Part shown: positions 1-8,822 of the stretch, piece after piece | How positions within the stretch are numbered: the stretch's first letter is position 1 | Layout of the letters: each line of letters opens with the position of its first letter | NCBI RefSeq assembly: GCF_003050615.1 | Contig: NZ_NWBU01000010.1 | Coordinates: forward strand, 467,165 to 531,164 | DNA from: Sphingomonas oleivorans | GTDB lineage: Bacteria; Pseudomonadota; Alphaproteobacteria; Sphingomonadales; Sphingomonadaceae | Length of the DNA: 64,000 nucleotides | Reading direction: 5' to 3' | Program-made: the position numbers and the translations under genes | Notes under the pieces: generated by a model | Seen by the model: the letters and a program-made list of their open reading frames with translations, nothing else | What the model was told of the DNA's origin: nothing | Databases searched by the model: none

Positions 1-1517
1 TCTACGCCTTCCTGCTCTTCGCCTCCAATCCCTTCGCCAGGCTCGATCCGGCGCCGGCGGAGGGGCAGGGGCTCAATCCGCTGCTCCAGGATCCCGGCCT
101 CGCCTTCCATCCGCCGACGCTCTATCTCGGCTATGTCGGCCTGTCGGTCGCCTTTTCCTTCGCGGTGGGCGCGCTGGTGACGCGCGACGTGGGCCCGGCC
201 TTCGCGCGGGCGATGCGGCCCTGGGTGCTGGCGGCATGGATCATGCTGACGCTCGGCATCACGGCGGGCAGCTACTGGGCCTATTATGAGCTGGGCTGGG
301 GCGGCTGGTGGTTCTGGGATCCGGTCGAGAATGCCTCGTTGATGCCCTGGCTGGCGGCGACCGCGCTGCTCCATTCGGTGACGGTGCTGGCGACGCGCGA
401 CGGCCTGCGCGCGTGGACGGTGATGCTGGCGGTGGTCGCCTTCTCGATGAGCATGGTCGGCACCTTCCTCGTCCGCTCCGGCATATTGACGAGCGTGCAC
501 AGCTTCGCGGTCGATCCGACGCGCGGCGCCTTCATCCTCGCCCTGCTGACGCTCTATATCGGCGGCGCGCTGGCCCTGTTCGGGCTGCGCGTAGGCACGG
601 TGAAGGAAGGCTCGCGTTTCGACGTGGTGAGCCGCGAAGGCGCGCTGGTGGTCAACAACCTGCTCCTGTCCGCGATCCTCGGCATCGTGCTGGTGGGCAC
701 GCTCTATCCGCTGATGGCCGAGGCGCTGTCGGGCGAGAAGCTTTCGGTGGGGCCGCCTTATTTCAATGCCGCGGCGGGTCCGCTGGCGCTCGTCATGGTC
801 GCGGTGATGGCGGCGGGGCCGCTGATGCGCTGGCGGCGGGACGAGGCGATGGCCGTGGCGAAGCGGCTCGCCTTGCCGGCGCTGCTGGTGGCGGGGGCGC
901 TTGCGGCGCTGCTGGCCCTCGCGCCCTCGATCGGGATGCTGCCGCTCCTCGGGCTGATCCTCGCGGGCGGCGTGGCGGCGGCGAGCATAGCGCCCTTGTG
1001 GAAGCGCAATCTGCGCCGGACGCCGCTCTTCATCTGGGGCATGGTGATCGCGCATCTGGGGATCGCGGTCAGCCTGGCCGGCATGGCTTCGGACAGCGCC
1101 TTCACCAGGGAGAGGCTGGTCGCGGCCCGGCTCGGCGAGACGCATCGCGTCGGCCCTTATACGATCCGCTTCGACGGCGTGGAGCCGGTGGTCGGGCCCA
1201 ACTGGACCGCGGTCGAGGCGACGCTGACCGCGACCCGGAACGGGCGGGAGACGCTGCTCAAGCCGCAGGCGCGCGCCTTCTGGTCGCCGCCGACCGAGAC
1301 CAATGAGGCGGCGATCCACACCGTGTTCGACGGGCAGCTCTATGTCGTCGTCGGCAAGGCGGACGAGGAGGGGCGCTGGCAGCTCCGCCTGTGGTGGAAG
1401 CCGTTCGTAACCTTGATCTGGCTGGGGGGCGCGATGGTGGCTCTGGGCGGGCTCCTGTCGCTGATCGGCCGGGTGCGGCGCGAGCGGCGCGCGCATGGGC
1501 AGGAGGCGTTCGCATGA
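1..1517 (+). CDS. ccmF: Cytochrome c-type biogenesis protein CcmF, 5'-truncated by window edge
   Basis: CcmF is the inner-membrane heme lyase core that attaches heme to apocytochrome c in the periplasm (System I maturation). The frame is open from base 3, so the start lies outside the window. About 504 residues are visible. The fragment opens with the conserved QDPGLAFHPP stretch and then carries the tryptophan-rich heme-handling motif WGGWWFWDPVEN near bases 298-333. Many hydrophobic helices follow, with a soluble periplasmic loop near the C-terminus and a last membrane segment around 1410-1475. The stop overlaps the next gene by ATGA, which places it in an operon with ccmG-ccmH-ccmI. An internal GTG at 165 is not the true start, because conserved CcmF sequence precedes it. 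Confidence 0.95.
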   Translation, partial: YAFLLFASNPFARLDPAPAEGQGLNPLLQDPGLAFHPPTLYLGYVGLSVAFSFAVGALVTRDVGPAFARAMRPWVLAAWIMLTLGITAGSYWAYYELGWGGWWFWDPVENASLMPWLAATALLHSVTVLATRDGLRAWTVMLAVVAFSMSMVGTFLVRSGILTSVHSFAVDPTRGAFILALLTLYIGGALALFGLRVGTVKEGSRFDVVSREGALVVNNLLLSAILGIVLVGTLYPLMAEALSGEKLSVGPPYFNAAAGPLALVMVAVMAAGPLMRWRRDEAMAVAKRLALPALLVAGALAALLALAPSIGMLPLLGLILAGGVAAASIAPLWKRNLRRTPLFIWGMVIAHLGIAVSLAGMASDSAFTRERLVAARLGETHRVGPYTIRFDGVEPVVGPNWTAVEATLTATRNGRETLLKPQARAFWSPPTETNEAAIHTVFDGQLYVVVGKADEEGRWQLRLWWKPFVTLIWLGGAMVALGGLLSLIGRVRRERRAHGQEAFA

Positions 1518-2041
1518 AAAGGGCGATCATCTGGGCGCCGCTGCTGGTCTTCGCGATCTTCGTCGCCATGTTCGCCTTCGGGCTGAACCGTTCGCCCGAG
1601 CAGGTGATCAGCTCGCGGCTGGTGGGGCAGAAGCTGCCCGATTTCGCGCTGCCCGGGGCGCTGCCCGGCCAGCCCGGCCTTGCGAGCGCCGATCTGGCCA
1701 AGGGCAAGCCGCGGCTGCTCAACATCTTCGCGAGCTGGTGCGTGCCCTGCGTGGCGGAAGCGCCGCAGCTCATGGCGCTGAAGCAGGCGGGCGTCCAGAT
1801 TGACGCGATCGCCATTCGCGACCGGCCGGAGGATGTGGCGAACTTCCTCAAGCGCTGGGGCAATCCTTATGCGCGGATCGGCGGCGACAAGCAGAGCCGG
1901 GTGCAGATCGCGTTGGGTTCGTCCGGCGTCCCCGAAAGCTTCATCATCGACGGGCGGGGCGTGATCCGTCACCAGCATATCGGCGATATCAGGCCGGAAG
2001 ATGTGCCGGCGATCATCGCGGCGCTGGAGGCGGCACGATGA
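1514..2041 (+). CDS. ccmG: DsbE/CcmG thiol:disulfide interchange protein
   Basis: A membrane-anchored periplasmic thioredoxin-like protein that keeps the apocytochrome c CXXCH cysteines (or CcmH) reduced for heme ligation. It is 175 residues long, the usual CcmG length. One N-terminal signal anchor spans residues 4-23. The redox motif WCVPC has cysteines at about 76 and 79, inside the context NIFASWCVPC typical of DsbE. The SSGVPESFIID segment near the C-terminus carries the thioredoxin-fold cis-proline. ATG at 1514 is chosen because it overlaps the ccmF stop and begins the signal anchor; upstream in-frame codons lie inside ccmF. The end overlaps ccmH by four bases, so the genes are probably translationally coupled. 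Confidence 0.95.
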   Translation: MKRAIIWAPLLVFAIFVAMFAFGLNRSPEQVISSRLVGQKLPDFALPGALPGQPGLASADLAKGKPRLLNIFASWCVPCVAEAPQLMALKQAGVQIDAIAIRDRPEDVANFLKRWGNPYARIGGDKQSRVQIALGSSGVPESFIIDGRGVIRHQHIGDIRPEDVPAIIAALEAAR

Positions 2042-2433
2042 AGGCGGCATTTTTCCTGTTGCTCGCTTTGGCGAGCCCGACGCTGGCGGACATGCCCAAG
2101 GCCGCGCTTGCCGATACGCAGCTTGCCGATCCGAAGCTGGAGGCCGAGGCGAGCGCGCTGATGCACAGGCTGCGCTGTCTCGTCTGCCAGGGCCAGTCGA
2201 TCGCCGACAGCGACGCGGACATGGCGGGCGACATGCGCGCGCTGGTGCGCGAGAAGATCCAGGCGGGCGAGACGCCCGACGAGGTGCGCGCCTGGCTGAT
2301 CCAGCGCTACGGCAATTGGGTGAGCTTCGATCCGCCGCTCGACCGATCGACATGGCCGCTCTGGGCGGCGCCCGCGCTGCTGCTCCTTGCCGGCATCTGG
2401 CTGGCGCGCGGACGTTTCCGGAGGCGGCGCTGA
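2038..2433 (+). CDS. ccmH: Cytochrome c-type biogenesis protein CcmH (CycL)
   Basis: A periplasmic-facing redox protein of the cytochrome c maturation complex that works with CcmF and CcmG on apocytochrome thiols. It is 131 residues, matching the short CcmH/CycL form rather than the E. coli CcmH-CcmI fusion. A signal peptide covers residues 1-18. The family motif LRCLVCQGQSI has cysteines at about 47 and 50. A single C-terminal transmembrane helix (about 107-123) ends in an Arg-rich tail that should stay cytoplasmic. Both ends overlap their neighbours (ATGA at 2038; start of ccmI on the last base at 2433), so expression as one operon is very likely. Confidence 0.95.
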   Translation: MKAAFFLLLALASPTLADMPKAALADTQLADPKLEAEASALMHRLRCLVCQGQSIADSDADMAGDMRALVREKIQAGETPDEVRAWLIQRYGNWVSFDPPLDRSTWPLWAAPALLLLAGIWLARGRFRRRR

Positions 2434-3062
2434 TGGGTTTCGCGATCATCCTCATCATGGCGCTGGCCGTGTTCGTCGCGGTGGCGAAATTCGCGCGGCC
2501 GCCCCGGGCCGCGCTGGAGCTGCTCGGCGCGGCGCTGATGATCGGGCTGGCGGGCTATGCCTGGCAGGGAAGCCCGACGCTCGCCGGCAGGCCGACCCCG
2601 CCACGTGCCGGCATCGGCCAGCCGGACAGCATCTTCGCCCAGGAACGCGGCCTTTTCATGGAGCGGATGGGCCGCAACGCACAGGTGCTCGAGACCGCGG
2701 AAGCCTTTCAGCGGCAGGGACTGCCCGATTATGCGGTGGGCGTGATCCGGGGCGCGATCGGGCGCAATCCGAAGAGCGCGGAACTATGGGTCGGGCTCGG
2801 CAACGCGCTGCTCGTCTATGGCGACGGGATGGTCACGCCGGCCGCCAAGCTGGCCTTCGATCGCGCGGCGGCGATCGATCCCGACCATCCCGCGCCACCC
2901 TATTTTCTCGGCCTTGCCTATGCCCAGAATGGGCAGCTCGACCGCGCCGCAGCGATGTGGCGTTCGCTTCTGCAGCGGACGCCCGCCGACGCGCCCTTCC
3001 GGGGGGATGTCGCGCTGAAGCTTGCCATTGCCGAGCGACTGCTGGCGTTGCAGCAACCCTGA
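2433..3062 (+). CDS. ccmI: TPR-containing cytochrome c biogenesis protein, CcmI/CycH-like
   Basis: Likely the apocytochrome c chaperone of the maturation system, which presents the apocytochrome C-terminus to CcmF/CcmH. It has 209 residues with two N-terminal hydrophobic segments (about 2-20 and 28-46) and then a soluble region with TPR-type helices between roughly 80 and 200 (for example AELWVGLGNALL and PPYFLGLAYAQNGQLDRA). The start ATG overlaps the ccmH stop by one base. Its position as last gene of the ccm operon supports the role. It is shorter than many CcmI proteins, so the assignment rests on TPR content plus context more than on sequence identity. Confidence 0.8.
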   Translation: MGFAIILIMALAVFVAVAKFARPPRAALELLGAALMIGLAGYAWQGSPTLAGRPTPPRAGIGQPDSIFAQERGLFMERMGRNAQVLETAEAFQRQGLPDYAVGVIRGAIGRNPKSAELWVGLGNALLVYGDGMVTPAAKLAFDRAAAIDPDHPAPPYFLGLAYAQNGQLDRAAAMWRSLLQRTPADAPFRGDVALKLAIAERLLALQQP

Positions 3063-3165
3063 ACGCTGGGATCGAATTGCAACAGTGCGACTTTTTTCGC
3101 GTGTGCGAGGAACCGACTCGCGCCTTGTGAGCTATATGCCGCGAACTCGTTGCTTAGGAGTAACC

Positions 3166-3756
3166 ATGCATAAAACCTTCATTGTCGCGGCGATCGCCGC
3201 TGTTTCGTCTTTCTCGGCTCCGGCGCTGGCGCAGGATCAATTCAGCACCAGTTTCCGTGGCTTGCGCGGCGAGGCGCAGGTCGGTCTCGATCGTTTCCAC
3301 TCGGAAGGCGATCATGATCATTCGCTCGGCTATGGTGGCATCATCGGTTGGGACGGTCTGGTCGGCGATCGCGTCGTGATCGGCGCCGAGGGCAGCTTCT
3401 GGCGCGGCACGGGCCAGAATTTCACGCCGGGCGTGCTCGGCGGCACCGTGGCGCGCAAGAGCTTCGAGGAATATGGCGTCGCCGCACGCGCGGGCTATGT
3501 GCTGACGCCGCAGCTGATGGTCTATGGCAAGGCCGGCTATGTGACGAACGAGCAGCGCAAGCGCTTCAGCGGCGATCCCGCCGGCGGCCAGCCCTTCTAC
3601 GATCATTACAACACGACCGGCTATCAGGTCGGCGGCGGTGCCGAATATTCGCTGAACGACCTTTTCTATCTCAGCGCCGAATATAAATATTCGAACTATG
3701 GTTCGAATTCGGCGCGGCAGAAGGTGTCGCTCGGCGCGGGCGTCCGCTTCAAATAA
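3166..3756 (+). CDS. Outer-membrane beta-barrel protein (OmpW/Opa-like small porin family)
   Basis: A small outer-membrane barrel of 196 residues with a clear signal peptide (residues 1-22, ending SAPALAQ) and alternating aromatic/polar strands typical of 8-stranded barrels, such as FYLSAEYKYSNYG near the C-terminus. The last strand ends GAGVRFK. The specific role is unknown; relatives are annotated as outer-membrane beta-barrel or porin family proteins. The start is set by TAGGAG at 3155-3160 six bases before ATG. The gene is monocistronic: 103 bases separate it from ccmI, and the hairpin at 3764-3824 follows directly. The run of six T near 3090 and the AT-richer leader suggest its own promoter. 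Confidence 0.85.
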   Translation: MHKTFIVAAIAAVSSFSAPALAQDQFSTSFRGLRGEAQVGLDRFHSEGDHDHSLGYGGIIGWDGLVGDRVVIGAEGSFWRGTGQNFTPGVLGGTVARKSFEEYGVAARAGYVLTPQLMVYGKAGYVTNEQRKRFSGDPAGGQPFYDHYNTTGYQVGGGAEYSLNDLFYLSAEYKYSNYGSNSARQKVSLGAGVRFK

Positions 3757-3763
3757 GCCGGAG

Positions 3764-3824
3764 CGGCCGAAACAAGGGCGCTGGACGGGGCAGCGGCTCC
3801 GTCCAGAGTTTCTTCTTTCGGCCG
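3764..3824. terminator. Nested inverted repeat, probable bidirectional terminator
   Basis: Two nested perfect stems lie in the 72-base gap between the convergent barrel gene and ald. The outer arms CGGCCGAAA (3764-3772) and TTTCGGCCG (3816-3824) pair over 9 bp. The inner arms CTGGACGG (3781-3788) and CCGTCCAG (3799-3806) pair over 8 bp and are followed by a T-rich stretch (3809-3818). Read on the minus strand, the outer arm is followed by A/T-poor sequence, so termination may be stronger on the plus strand. Confidence 0.7.
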
Positions 3825-3828
3825 TCTC

Positions 3829-4923
3829 TCAGCCGAGCGGCAGGCCCAGCGCGTTCGCTACCGCCTGATGGCGGATCCTGCCGCCCGAGACGTTGAGGCC
3901 GTTGGCCAGATGCGGGTCGGCGGCCATCGCGGCCTCCGCACCGAGATTGGCGAGCCTGAGGACGAAGGGCAAGGTGGCGTTGTTGAGCGCGAAGGCCGAT
4001 GTGCGGGCGACCGCGCCGGGCATGTTGGCGACGCAATAATGAATGATGCCCTCCTCCTCGAACACGGGGTCCGCATGCGTCGTCGGGCGCGAGGTTTCGA
4101 AGCAGCCGCCCTGATCGATCGCGATATCGACGATAACCGAGCCGCGCTTCATCGTTCTTAGCATCTCGCGCGTCACGAGCTTGGGCGCGGCGGCACCGGG
4201 GACGAGCACCGCACCGATCACCAGCTGGGCGCCGGCCACGGCCGCCGCGATCGCCGCCTTGCTGGCATAGGCGGTCTTGATCTGGCTGCCGAAATAGGTG
4301 TCGAGCTCAGCCAGCCGGTCGTTGGAAATGTCGTAGATGGTGACGTCCGCGCGCTGGCCGACCGCCATCTGCGCGGCGTTCAGCCCCGCTACGCCGCCGC
4401 CCAATATCGCGACCCTGGCCGGCGCCACGCCGGGCACGCCGCCGAGCAATATGCCGCGGCCGCCCTGTTCCTTTTCCAGATAATGGGCGCCGACCTGGAT
4501 CGACATGCGTCCCGCCACTTCCGACATCGGCTTCAGCAGCGGCAGCGAGCGGTTGGCCGATGTGACCGTCTCATAGGCGATGCAGGTGGCGCCCGATTTC
4601 ATCAGTCCTTCGGCCTGCGGCCTGTCCGCCGCGAGATGGAGATAGGTGAAAAGGATATGGCGCGGCTCCAGCAGCGCGATCTCGGAAGGCTGCGGCTCCT
4701 TGACCTTCACGATCATGTCCGCGCCGGCGAAGAGCGCGGCCGGCGTGTCGACGATGGTGGCGCCCGCATCGACATAGTTCGAGTCGTCGAAGTCGATTCC
4801 GCAGCCGGCGCGGGTTTCGACCAAGACCTCATGGCCGCTGGCGACTAGTTCCGCCACTGAAGCCGGCGTCAGGCCGACTCGATATTCATGATTCTTGATT
4901 TCCTTGGGCACGCCTACACGCAT
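3829..4923 (-). CDS. ald: Alanine dehydrogenase
   Basis: A cytosolic enzyme that converts L-alanine and NAD to pyruvate, ammonia and NADH reversibly. It has 364 residues, near the family norm of about 370. The N-terminus MRVGVPKEIKNHEYRVGLTP is the diagnostic start of the AlaDH/PNT family. Substrate-site Lys75 (VKVKEP) and His96 (TYLHLAAD) fall at the same numbers as in the Mycobacterium tuberculosis enzyme. The NAD-binding Rossmann glycine motif (AILGGGVAGLNAA) is present, as is the late segment NMPGAVARTSAFALNN. The start at 4923 is preferred because homology begins exactly there; an upstream in-frame extension shows no family sequence. It is monocistronic and divergent from kup across 193 bases. 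Confidence 0.95.
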   Translation of the reverse strand: MRVGVPKEIKNHEYRVGLTPASVAELVASGHEVLVETRAGCGIDFDDSNYVDAGATIVDTPAALFAGADMIVKVKEPQPSEIALLEPRHILFTYLHLAADRPQAEGLMKSGATCIAYETVTSANRSLPLLKPMSEVAGRMSIQVGAHYLEKEQGGRGILLGGVPGVAPARVAILGGGVAGLNAAQMAVGQRADVTIYDISNDRLAELDTYFGSQIKTAYASKAAIAAAVAGAQLVIGAVLVPGAAAPKLVTREMLRTMKRGSVIVDIAIDQGGCFETSRPTTHADPVFEEEGIIHYCVANMPGAVARTSAFALNNATLPFVLRLANLGAEAAMAADPHLANGLNVSGGRIRHQAVANALGLPLG

Positions 4924-5116
4924 CCATGCCTCCACAATTGCGTTATCCGGAGCGCTATAGCCCCCGGCTTCCGCGCTGTCGCCGGGGGCCCTGTTGCGGC
5001 ACAACAGGCGGCGTGCTACTGGCGCGCCGCTATTGCCGGGGGGCGAACGGGCGATACCGAATGAGCAGGCAAGCAGCACCTAGGCAGGCAGTGCGCCACG
5101 CAGGACATTTCATCCG

Positions 5117-7039
5117 ATGACGACCGCAGAGGCAGGTGCCGCGATTGCGGAACCGGCGATAATCGAACCGAGCCATGGCCATAAGCCCATGGGGCTGGGC
5201 AAGCTGGCGCTGGGTGCGGTCGGCGTCGTCTATGGCGATATCGGCACGAGCCCGCTTTATGCGGTGAAGGAAACCTTTGTCGGCCATCATCCGCTTGCGG
5301 TCGACAAGCTCCACATATTGGGCGTGCTGAGCCTGATCTTCTGGTCGCTGATCGTGATCGTGACGATCAAATATGTGTTCCTGATCATGCGGGCCGACAA
5401 TAAGGGCGAAGGCGGCAGCCTCGCGCTGCTCGCGCTGATCCAGCGGCGCACGGGCGGCGGGCGCTGGACGGCCGGGCTGGTGATGCTGGGCGTGCTGGCG
5501 ACGGCGCTGTTCTTCGGCGACTGCATGATCACGCCTGCCATCTCGGTGCTCTCGGCGGTCGAGGGCCTCGAAATCGTCCAGCCGCGCTTCGCGCCGCTGG
5601 TGCTGCCCGTATCGGTGATGATCCTGGTCGGGCTGTTCCTGCTGCAATCGCATGGGACGGAGTTGATTGGGCGCTTCTTCGGCCCGATCATGCTGGTCTA
5701 TTTCATCACGCTGGCGGGCCTGGGCGTGATGAACATCTTCGCCCGGCCGGACGTGCTGCAGGCGTTTAACCCGATCTGGGCGGTGCGCTTCTTCCAGGCG
5801 GACGGGACGCTCGCCTTCCTGGCGCTGGGCTCGGTCGTGCTGGCGGTGACAGGCGCAGAGGCGCTCTATGCTGATATGGGGCATTTCGGGCGCCGGCCGA
5901 TCGCTATGGCGTGGCTCTATCTGGTGTTCCCGGCCCTGATGCTGAACTATCTGGGGCAGGGGGCGTTGCTGCTCGACAATCCGGCCGCCGCCGAAAATCC
6001 CTTCTACTTTCTGGCGCCCGACGAATGGCGGCTGCCGCTGGTGATCCTGGCGACGATGGCGACGATCATCGCCAGCCAGGCGGTGATTACGGGTGCCTTC
6101 TCCGTCGTGCAGCAGGCGGTGCAGCTCGGCCTGATGCCGCGGTTGCGCATCGATCATACGAGCGCGTCCGCGGCGGGGCAGATCTATATCACCAGCGTCA
6201 ACTGGGCCCTGATGGTGATGGTGATGCTGCTGGTGCTGATGTTCGGCGAATCGTCGAACCTGGCGGCGGCCTATGGCATCGCGGTCACGGGCACGATGTT
6301 CATCAGCACCTTCATGCTCGCGGTGCTCGTCTTCCGCGTCTGGAACTGGCATCCGCTGCTCGCAGGCGGGCTGATCCTGCTGTTCTTGACGGTGGACGGC
6401 TTCTATTTCTCGTCGAACCTCACCAAGGTGCCCGACGGCGGCTGGTTTCCCCTGCTGATAGGCCTGATCGCCTTCACCCTGCTCACCACCTGGGCCAAGG
6501 GCCGCGCGCTGATGATCGAGCGGATGCGCGAGGTGGCGATGCCGGTGCAGGTGTTCGTGCGTTCGGCGGTCAATTCGGCGACCCGCGTGCCCGGCACGGC
6601 GGTGTTCATGACCTCCACTGCCGAGGGCGTGCCCCATGCGCTGCTCCACAATCTGAAGCATAACAAGGTGCTGCACGAGCGGGTGATCCTGCTCACCGTG
6701 AAGATCGAGGATGTGCCCTATGTCGATAGCGAGCGGCGCACCGAGCTCGAGGATCTGGGGCAGGGCTTCTATCGCCTGATCGTGCGATACGGCTTCATGG
6801 AGGATCCGGACGTGCCCGCGGCGCTGGCGCTGGCGACCGAGTGCGGCCCCGAATTCAAGATGATGGATACGAGCTTCTTCCTCTCGCGGCAGACGCTGCT
6901 CGCCTCGGCCCGGCCGGGAATGGCGCTGTGGCGGGAAAAGCTGTTCGCCTGGATGCTGCGCAACGCCGAAAGCGCGATGGAATTTTTCCGCCTGCCGACG
7001 AACCGCGTGGTCGAGCTCGGCAGCCAAGTCGAGATCTGA
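5117..7039 (+). CDS. kup: Kup-family low-affinity potassium transporter
   Basis: An inner-membrane K+/H+ symporter of the KUP/HAK/KT family. It is 640 residues, close to E. coli Kup (622). The signature [19 protein letters not shown] starts at about residue 37, in the first membrane helix; about twelve hydrophobic segments follow to residue ~450, and a soluble C-terminal domain covers the last ~170 residues ([27 protein letters not shown]). The short N-terminal tail is cytoplasmic. ATG at 5117 is the first start after the divergent spacer. A nucleotidyltransferase gene begins 7 bases after the stop and may be cotranscribed, but no functional link is evident. Confidence 0.95.
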   Translation: MTTAEAGAAIAEPAIIEPSHGHKPMGLGKLALGAVGVVYGDIGTSPLYAVKETFVGHHPLAVDKLHILGVLSLIFWSLIVIVTIKYVFLIMRADNKGEGGSLALLALIQRRTGGGRWTAGLVMLGVLATALFFGDCMITPAISVLSAVEGLEIVQPRFAPLVLPVSVMILVGLFLLQSHGTELIGRFFGPIMLVYFITLAGLGVMNIFARPDVLQAFNPIWAVRFFQADGTLAFLALGSVVLAVTGAEALYADMGHFGRRPIAMAWLYLVFPALMLNYLGQGALLLDNPAAAENPFYFLAPDEWRLPLVILATMATIIASQAVITGAFSVVQQAVQLGLMPRLRIDHTSASAAGQIYITSVNWALMVMVMLLVLMFGESSNLAAAYGIAVTGTMFISTFMLAVLVFRVWNWHPLLAGGLILLFLTVDGFYFSSNLTKVPDGGWFPLLIGLIAFTLLTTWAKGRALMIERMREVAMPVQVFVRSAVNSATRVPGTAVFMTSTAEGVPHALLHNLKHNKVLHERVILLTVKIEDVPYVDSERRTELEDLGQGFYRLIVRYGFMEDPDVPAALALATECGPEFKMMDTSFFLSRQTLLASARPGMALWREKLFAWMLRNAESAMEFFRLPTNRVVELGSQVEI

Positions 7040-7046
7040 TCGCCGC

Positions 7047-7616
7047 TTGCGCGCGGCGATCCTCCTCGCGGCGGGAAGCTCGCGCCGGTTCGGACGAGCC
7101 AACAAACTGCTCGCGCCGCTGGCGGAACGGCCGCTTCTCCTCCATGCGCTCGAACGGGCCCGCGCAGGCGCGCAAGGGCGGGTGATCGTTGTGACGGGGG
7201 CCGATCGGGCGCGCGTCGCGGCGATCGTGCGGGGGCCGGGCGTCACGATCGTCCATGCCGCCGATCATCGGCAGGGCATCTCCGCCAGCCTGCGCCGGGG
7301 CATCGCCGCGCTGAGGCCGATCGAGCGCGAGGTGACGATCCATCTGGGGGACATGCCCTTCGTCGCCGATGCGCGGCGCTGGCGGCTGGCGGCGGGGCAG
7401 GATGCGCTGCGACCCATAGCGGGCGGACGACCCGGTCATCCGGTGCTGCTGCGCACGGAGGTGGCGCGGCGCGCCCGCGATCTGGCCGGCGATAAAGGGC
7501 TGGGGACGCTGCTTTCCGGGCTCCGGCTCGGCGTGGCCAAGGCGGGCCCGGGCAGCCTGATCGATATCGACTCGCGCGCCATGCTGATCCGCGCGCGCCG
7601 CATGCGCCGTCTCTGA
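7047..7616 (+). CDS. MobA/MocA-like nucleotidyltransferase family protein
   Basis: A cytosolic NTP-transferase of 189 residues. The N-terminal nucleotide-binding signature is LLAAGSSRRFGRANKLLAPL (residues 5-24), in which Gly-Ser-Ser-Arg-Arg-Phe-Gly and Lys20 contact the NTP. A metal-binding segment THL-GDMPF lies near 98-106. This layout matches the MocA/CoxI-type group that makes molybdenum cytosine or related dinucleotide cofactors, but no molybdoenzyme gene is nearby, so the substrate is unknown. The start is a TTG only 7 bases after kup; the hydrophobic first strand MRAAILLAAG begins there, which supports it. It could also be a sugar-nucleotide or xanthine-dehydrogenase accessory protein. 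Confidence 0.7.
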   Translation: MRAAILLAAGSSRRFGRANKLLAPLAERPLLLHALERARAGAQGRVIVVTGADRARVAAIVRGPGVTIVHAADHRQGISASLRRGIAALRPIEREVTIHLGDMPFVADARRWRLAAGQDALRPIAGGRPGHPVLLRTEVARRARDLAGDKGLGTLLSGLRLGVAKAGPGSLIDIDSRAMLIRARRMRRL

Positions 7617-7709
7617 TCAAGTCCGGGGCCTGACCAAGTCCGGCGACCCAGCCCGGATCGTGGAATCGCCCACGGCGTTATCCGGAGGCAGCAGGATGGA
7701 GCCTGTCGG

Positions 7710-8300
7710 ATGGAGGATATTGCGGGCTGGGTCGCGCCTGTCACGACGATGATCGCGGCGATGATGACGGCATCCAATCTGGGGCCGAGGGTCACGGGCT
7801 GGGGGTTCGCCGTCTTCAGCCTGGGATCGATCGCCTGGATCATCGTCGCCATGGCGAGCGGCCAACAGAATCTGCTGTGGAGCAACGCCTTCCTGGCCAT
7901 GGTCAACATGATCGGCATCTGGCGCTGGCTCGGCCGGCGCGCGCGCTATGATGATGGCGGCAAGGCGGCGGCGGAAGGGAGCCGTGCTGCCTCCGCGCCC
8001 GCTCTGTTCCCGCTGAGCGGGCTGGAGGGGATGGCCGTGGCCGGGCCGGACGGGCATGTGATCGCGCATGTCATCGACGCGATGGCGGAATGCGGAGACG
8101 GGCGGATCAGTTATGTGGTGGTCCGCGAAGGCGGTGTCGCCGGGCTGGGCGAGACGCTGCATGCCATCGGATGGAATGAGATGACGCTCAGCGACGGCAG
8201 GATCGAGACGGGGCTTTCGGCGGCGCGGCTGCGGGCGCGCAGGCCGCTCGATCCGCGCCATTGGCCCGCCCGGCGGGAGGAGGCCGATGCGCTCTCCTGA
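7710..8300 (+). CDS. Membrane protein with C-terminal PRC-barrel domain
   Basis: A 196-residue protein of two parts. Residues 1-78 hold three hydrophobic helices (about 7-24, 28-49, 57-75; for example WGFAVFSLGSIAWIIVAMA). Residues ~97-185 form a PRC-barrel-like beta domain, with segments LSGLEGMAVAGPDG and GRISYVVVREGG. PRC-barrel domains mediate protein or RNA contacts in photosynthetic reaction centres and RimM; here the partner is unknown. The ATG at 7710 begins the first helix. Its 3' end overlaps the downstream 2H phosphoesterase gene by 14 bases, so the two are probably cotranscribed. Confidence 0.7.
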   Translation: MEDIAGWVAPVTTMIAAMMTASNLGPRVTGWGFAVFSLGSIAWIIVAMASGQQNLLWSNAFLAMVNMIGIWRWLGRRARYDDGGKAAAEGSRAASAPALFPLSGLEGMAVAGPDGHVIAHVIDAMAECGDGRISYVVVREGGVAGLGETLHAIGWNEMTLSDGRIETGLSAARLRARRPLDPRHWPARREEADALS

Positions 8301-8808
8301 AGGCATGCCCGCGCCCATCATCGTCACCGCCCTGTTCGCACCGGCGGATTTCGCCTGGCTCGATGGCCTGCGCCGCACACATTATCCGCCGGAACGCAAC
8401 AGGGTGCCGGCGCATCTGACGCTGTTCCATCATCTGCCGCCCTCGATCGGGCCCGAGCTGCGCGCACGATTGAACGAGGCGACGCGCGGGCTGCGTCTGC
8501 CGGTGGCGACGATCAGCGGCCTCATCCGGCTGGACGGGGGCGTGGCACTGCGCGTTTCGAGCGAGGGGCTTACGGATATCCGCGCGTGCTTGGCCGATGC
8601 CTTCGCATCGTTGCTCCTGCCGCAGGATCGCGCCGGCTGGCGGCCGCATGTCACGATCCAGAACAGGGCGTCTGCCGCGCAGGCGACCTTGCTTCATCGG
8701 AGGCTTGCCGCCGGTTTCCGGCCGCGTGCGATCGGGATCGCGGGGCTTGCGTGCTGGCACTATCGTGACGGCCCTTGGGAAGCGCTCAGCCGGCACATGT
8801 TCGGTTGA
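8287..8808 (+). CDS. 2'-5' RNA ligase / 2H phosphoesterase family protein
   Basis: A cytosolic 2H phosphoesterase superfamily member of 173 residues. It carries the two HxT catalytic motifs at the expected spacing: HLTLF (His43, Thr45) and HVTIQ (His121, Thr123). The family includes ThpR, which acts on 2',5'-phosphodiester or cyclic phosphate RNA ends, so a role in RNA end processing is plausible but not shown. The gene overlaps the PRC-barrel gene. ATG at 8287 is accepted; ATG at 8305 (residue 7) is a possible alternative start. Confidence 0.8.
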   Translation: MRSPEGMPAPIIVTALFAPADFAWLDGLRRTHYPPERNRVPAHLTLFHHLPPSIGPELRARLNEATRGLRLPVATISGLIRLDGGVALRVSSEGLTDIRACLADAFASLLLPQDRAGWRPHVTIQNRASAAQATLLHRRLAAGFRPRAIGIAGLACWHYRDGPWEALSRHMFG

Positions 8809-8822
8809 ACGATCCTGCGTCC

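Noticed and set aside
5030-7246. Very long open frame on the minus strand opposite kup
   Set aside because: Its translation is His/Gln/Arg-rich low-complexity sequence, the antisense shadow of a GC-biased gene; kup has full family homology.
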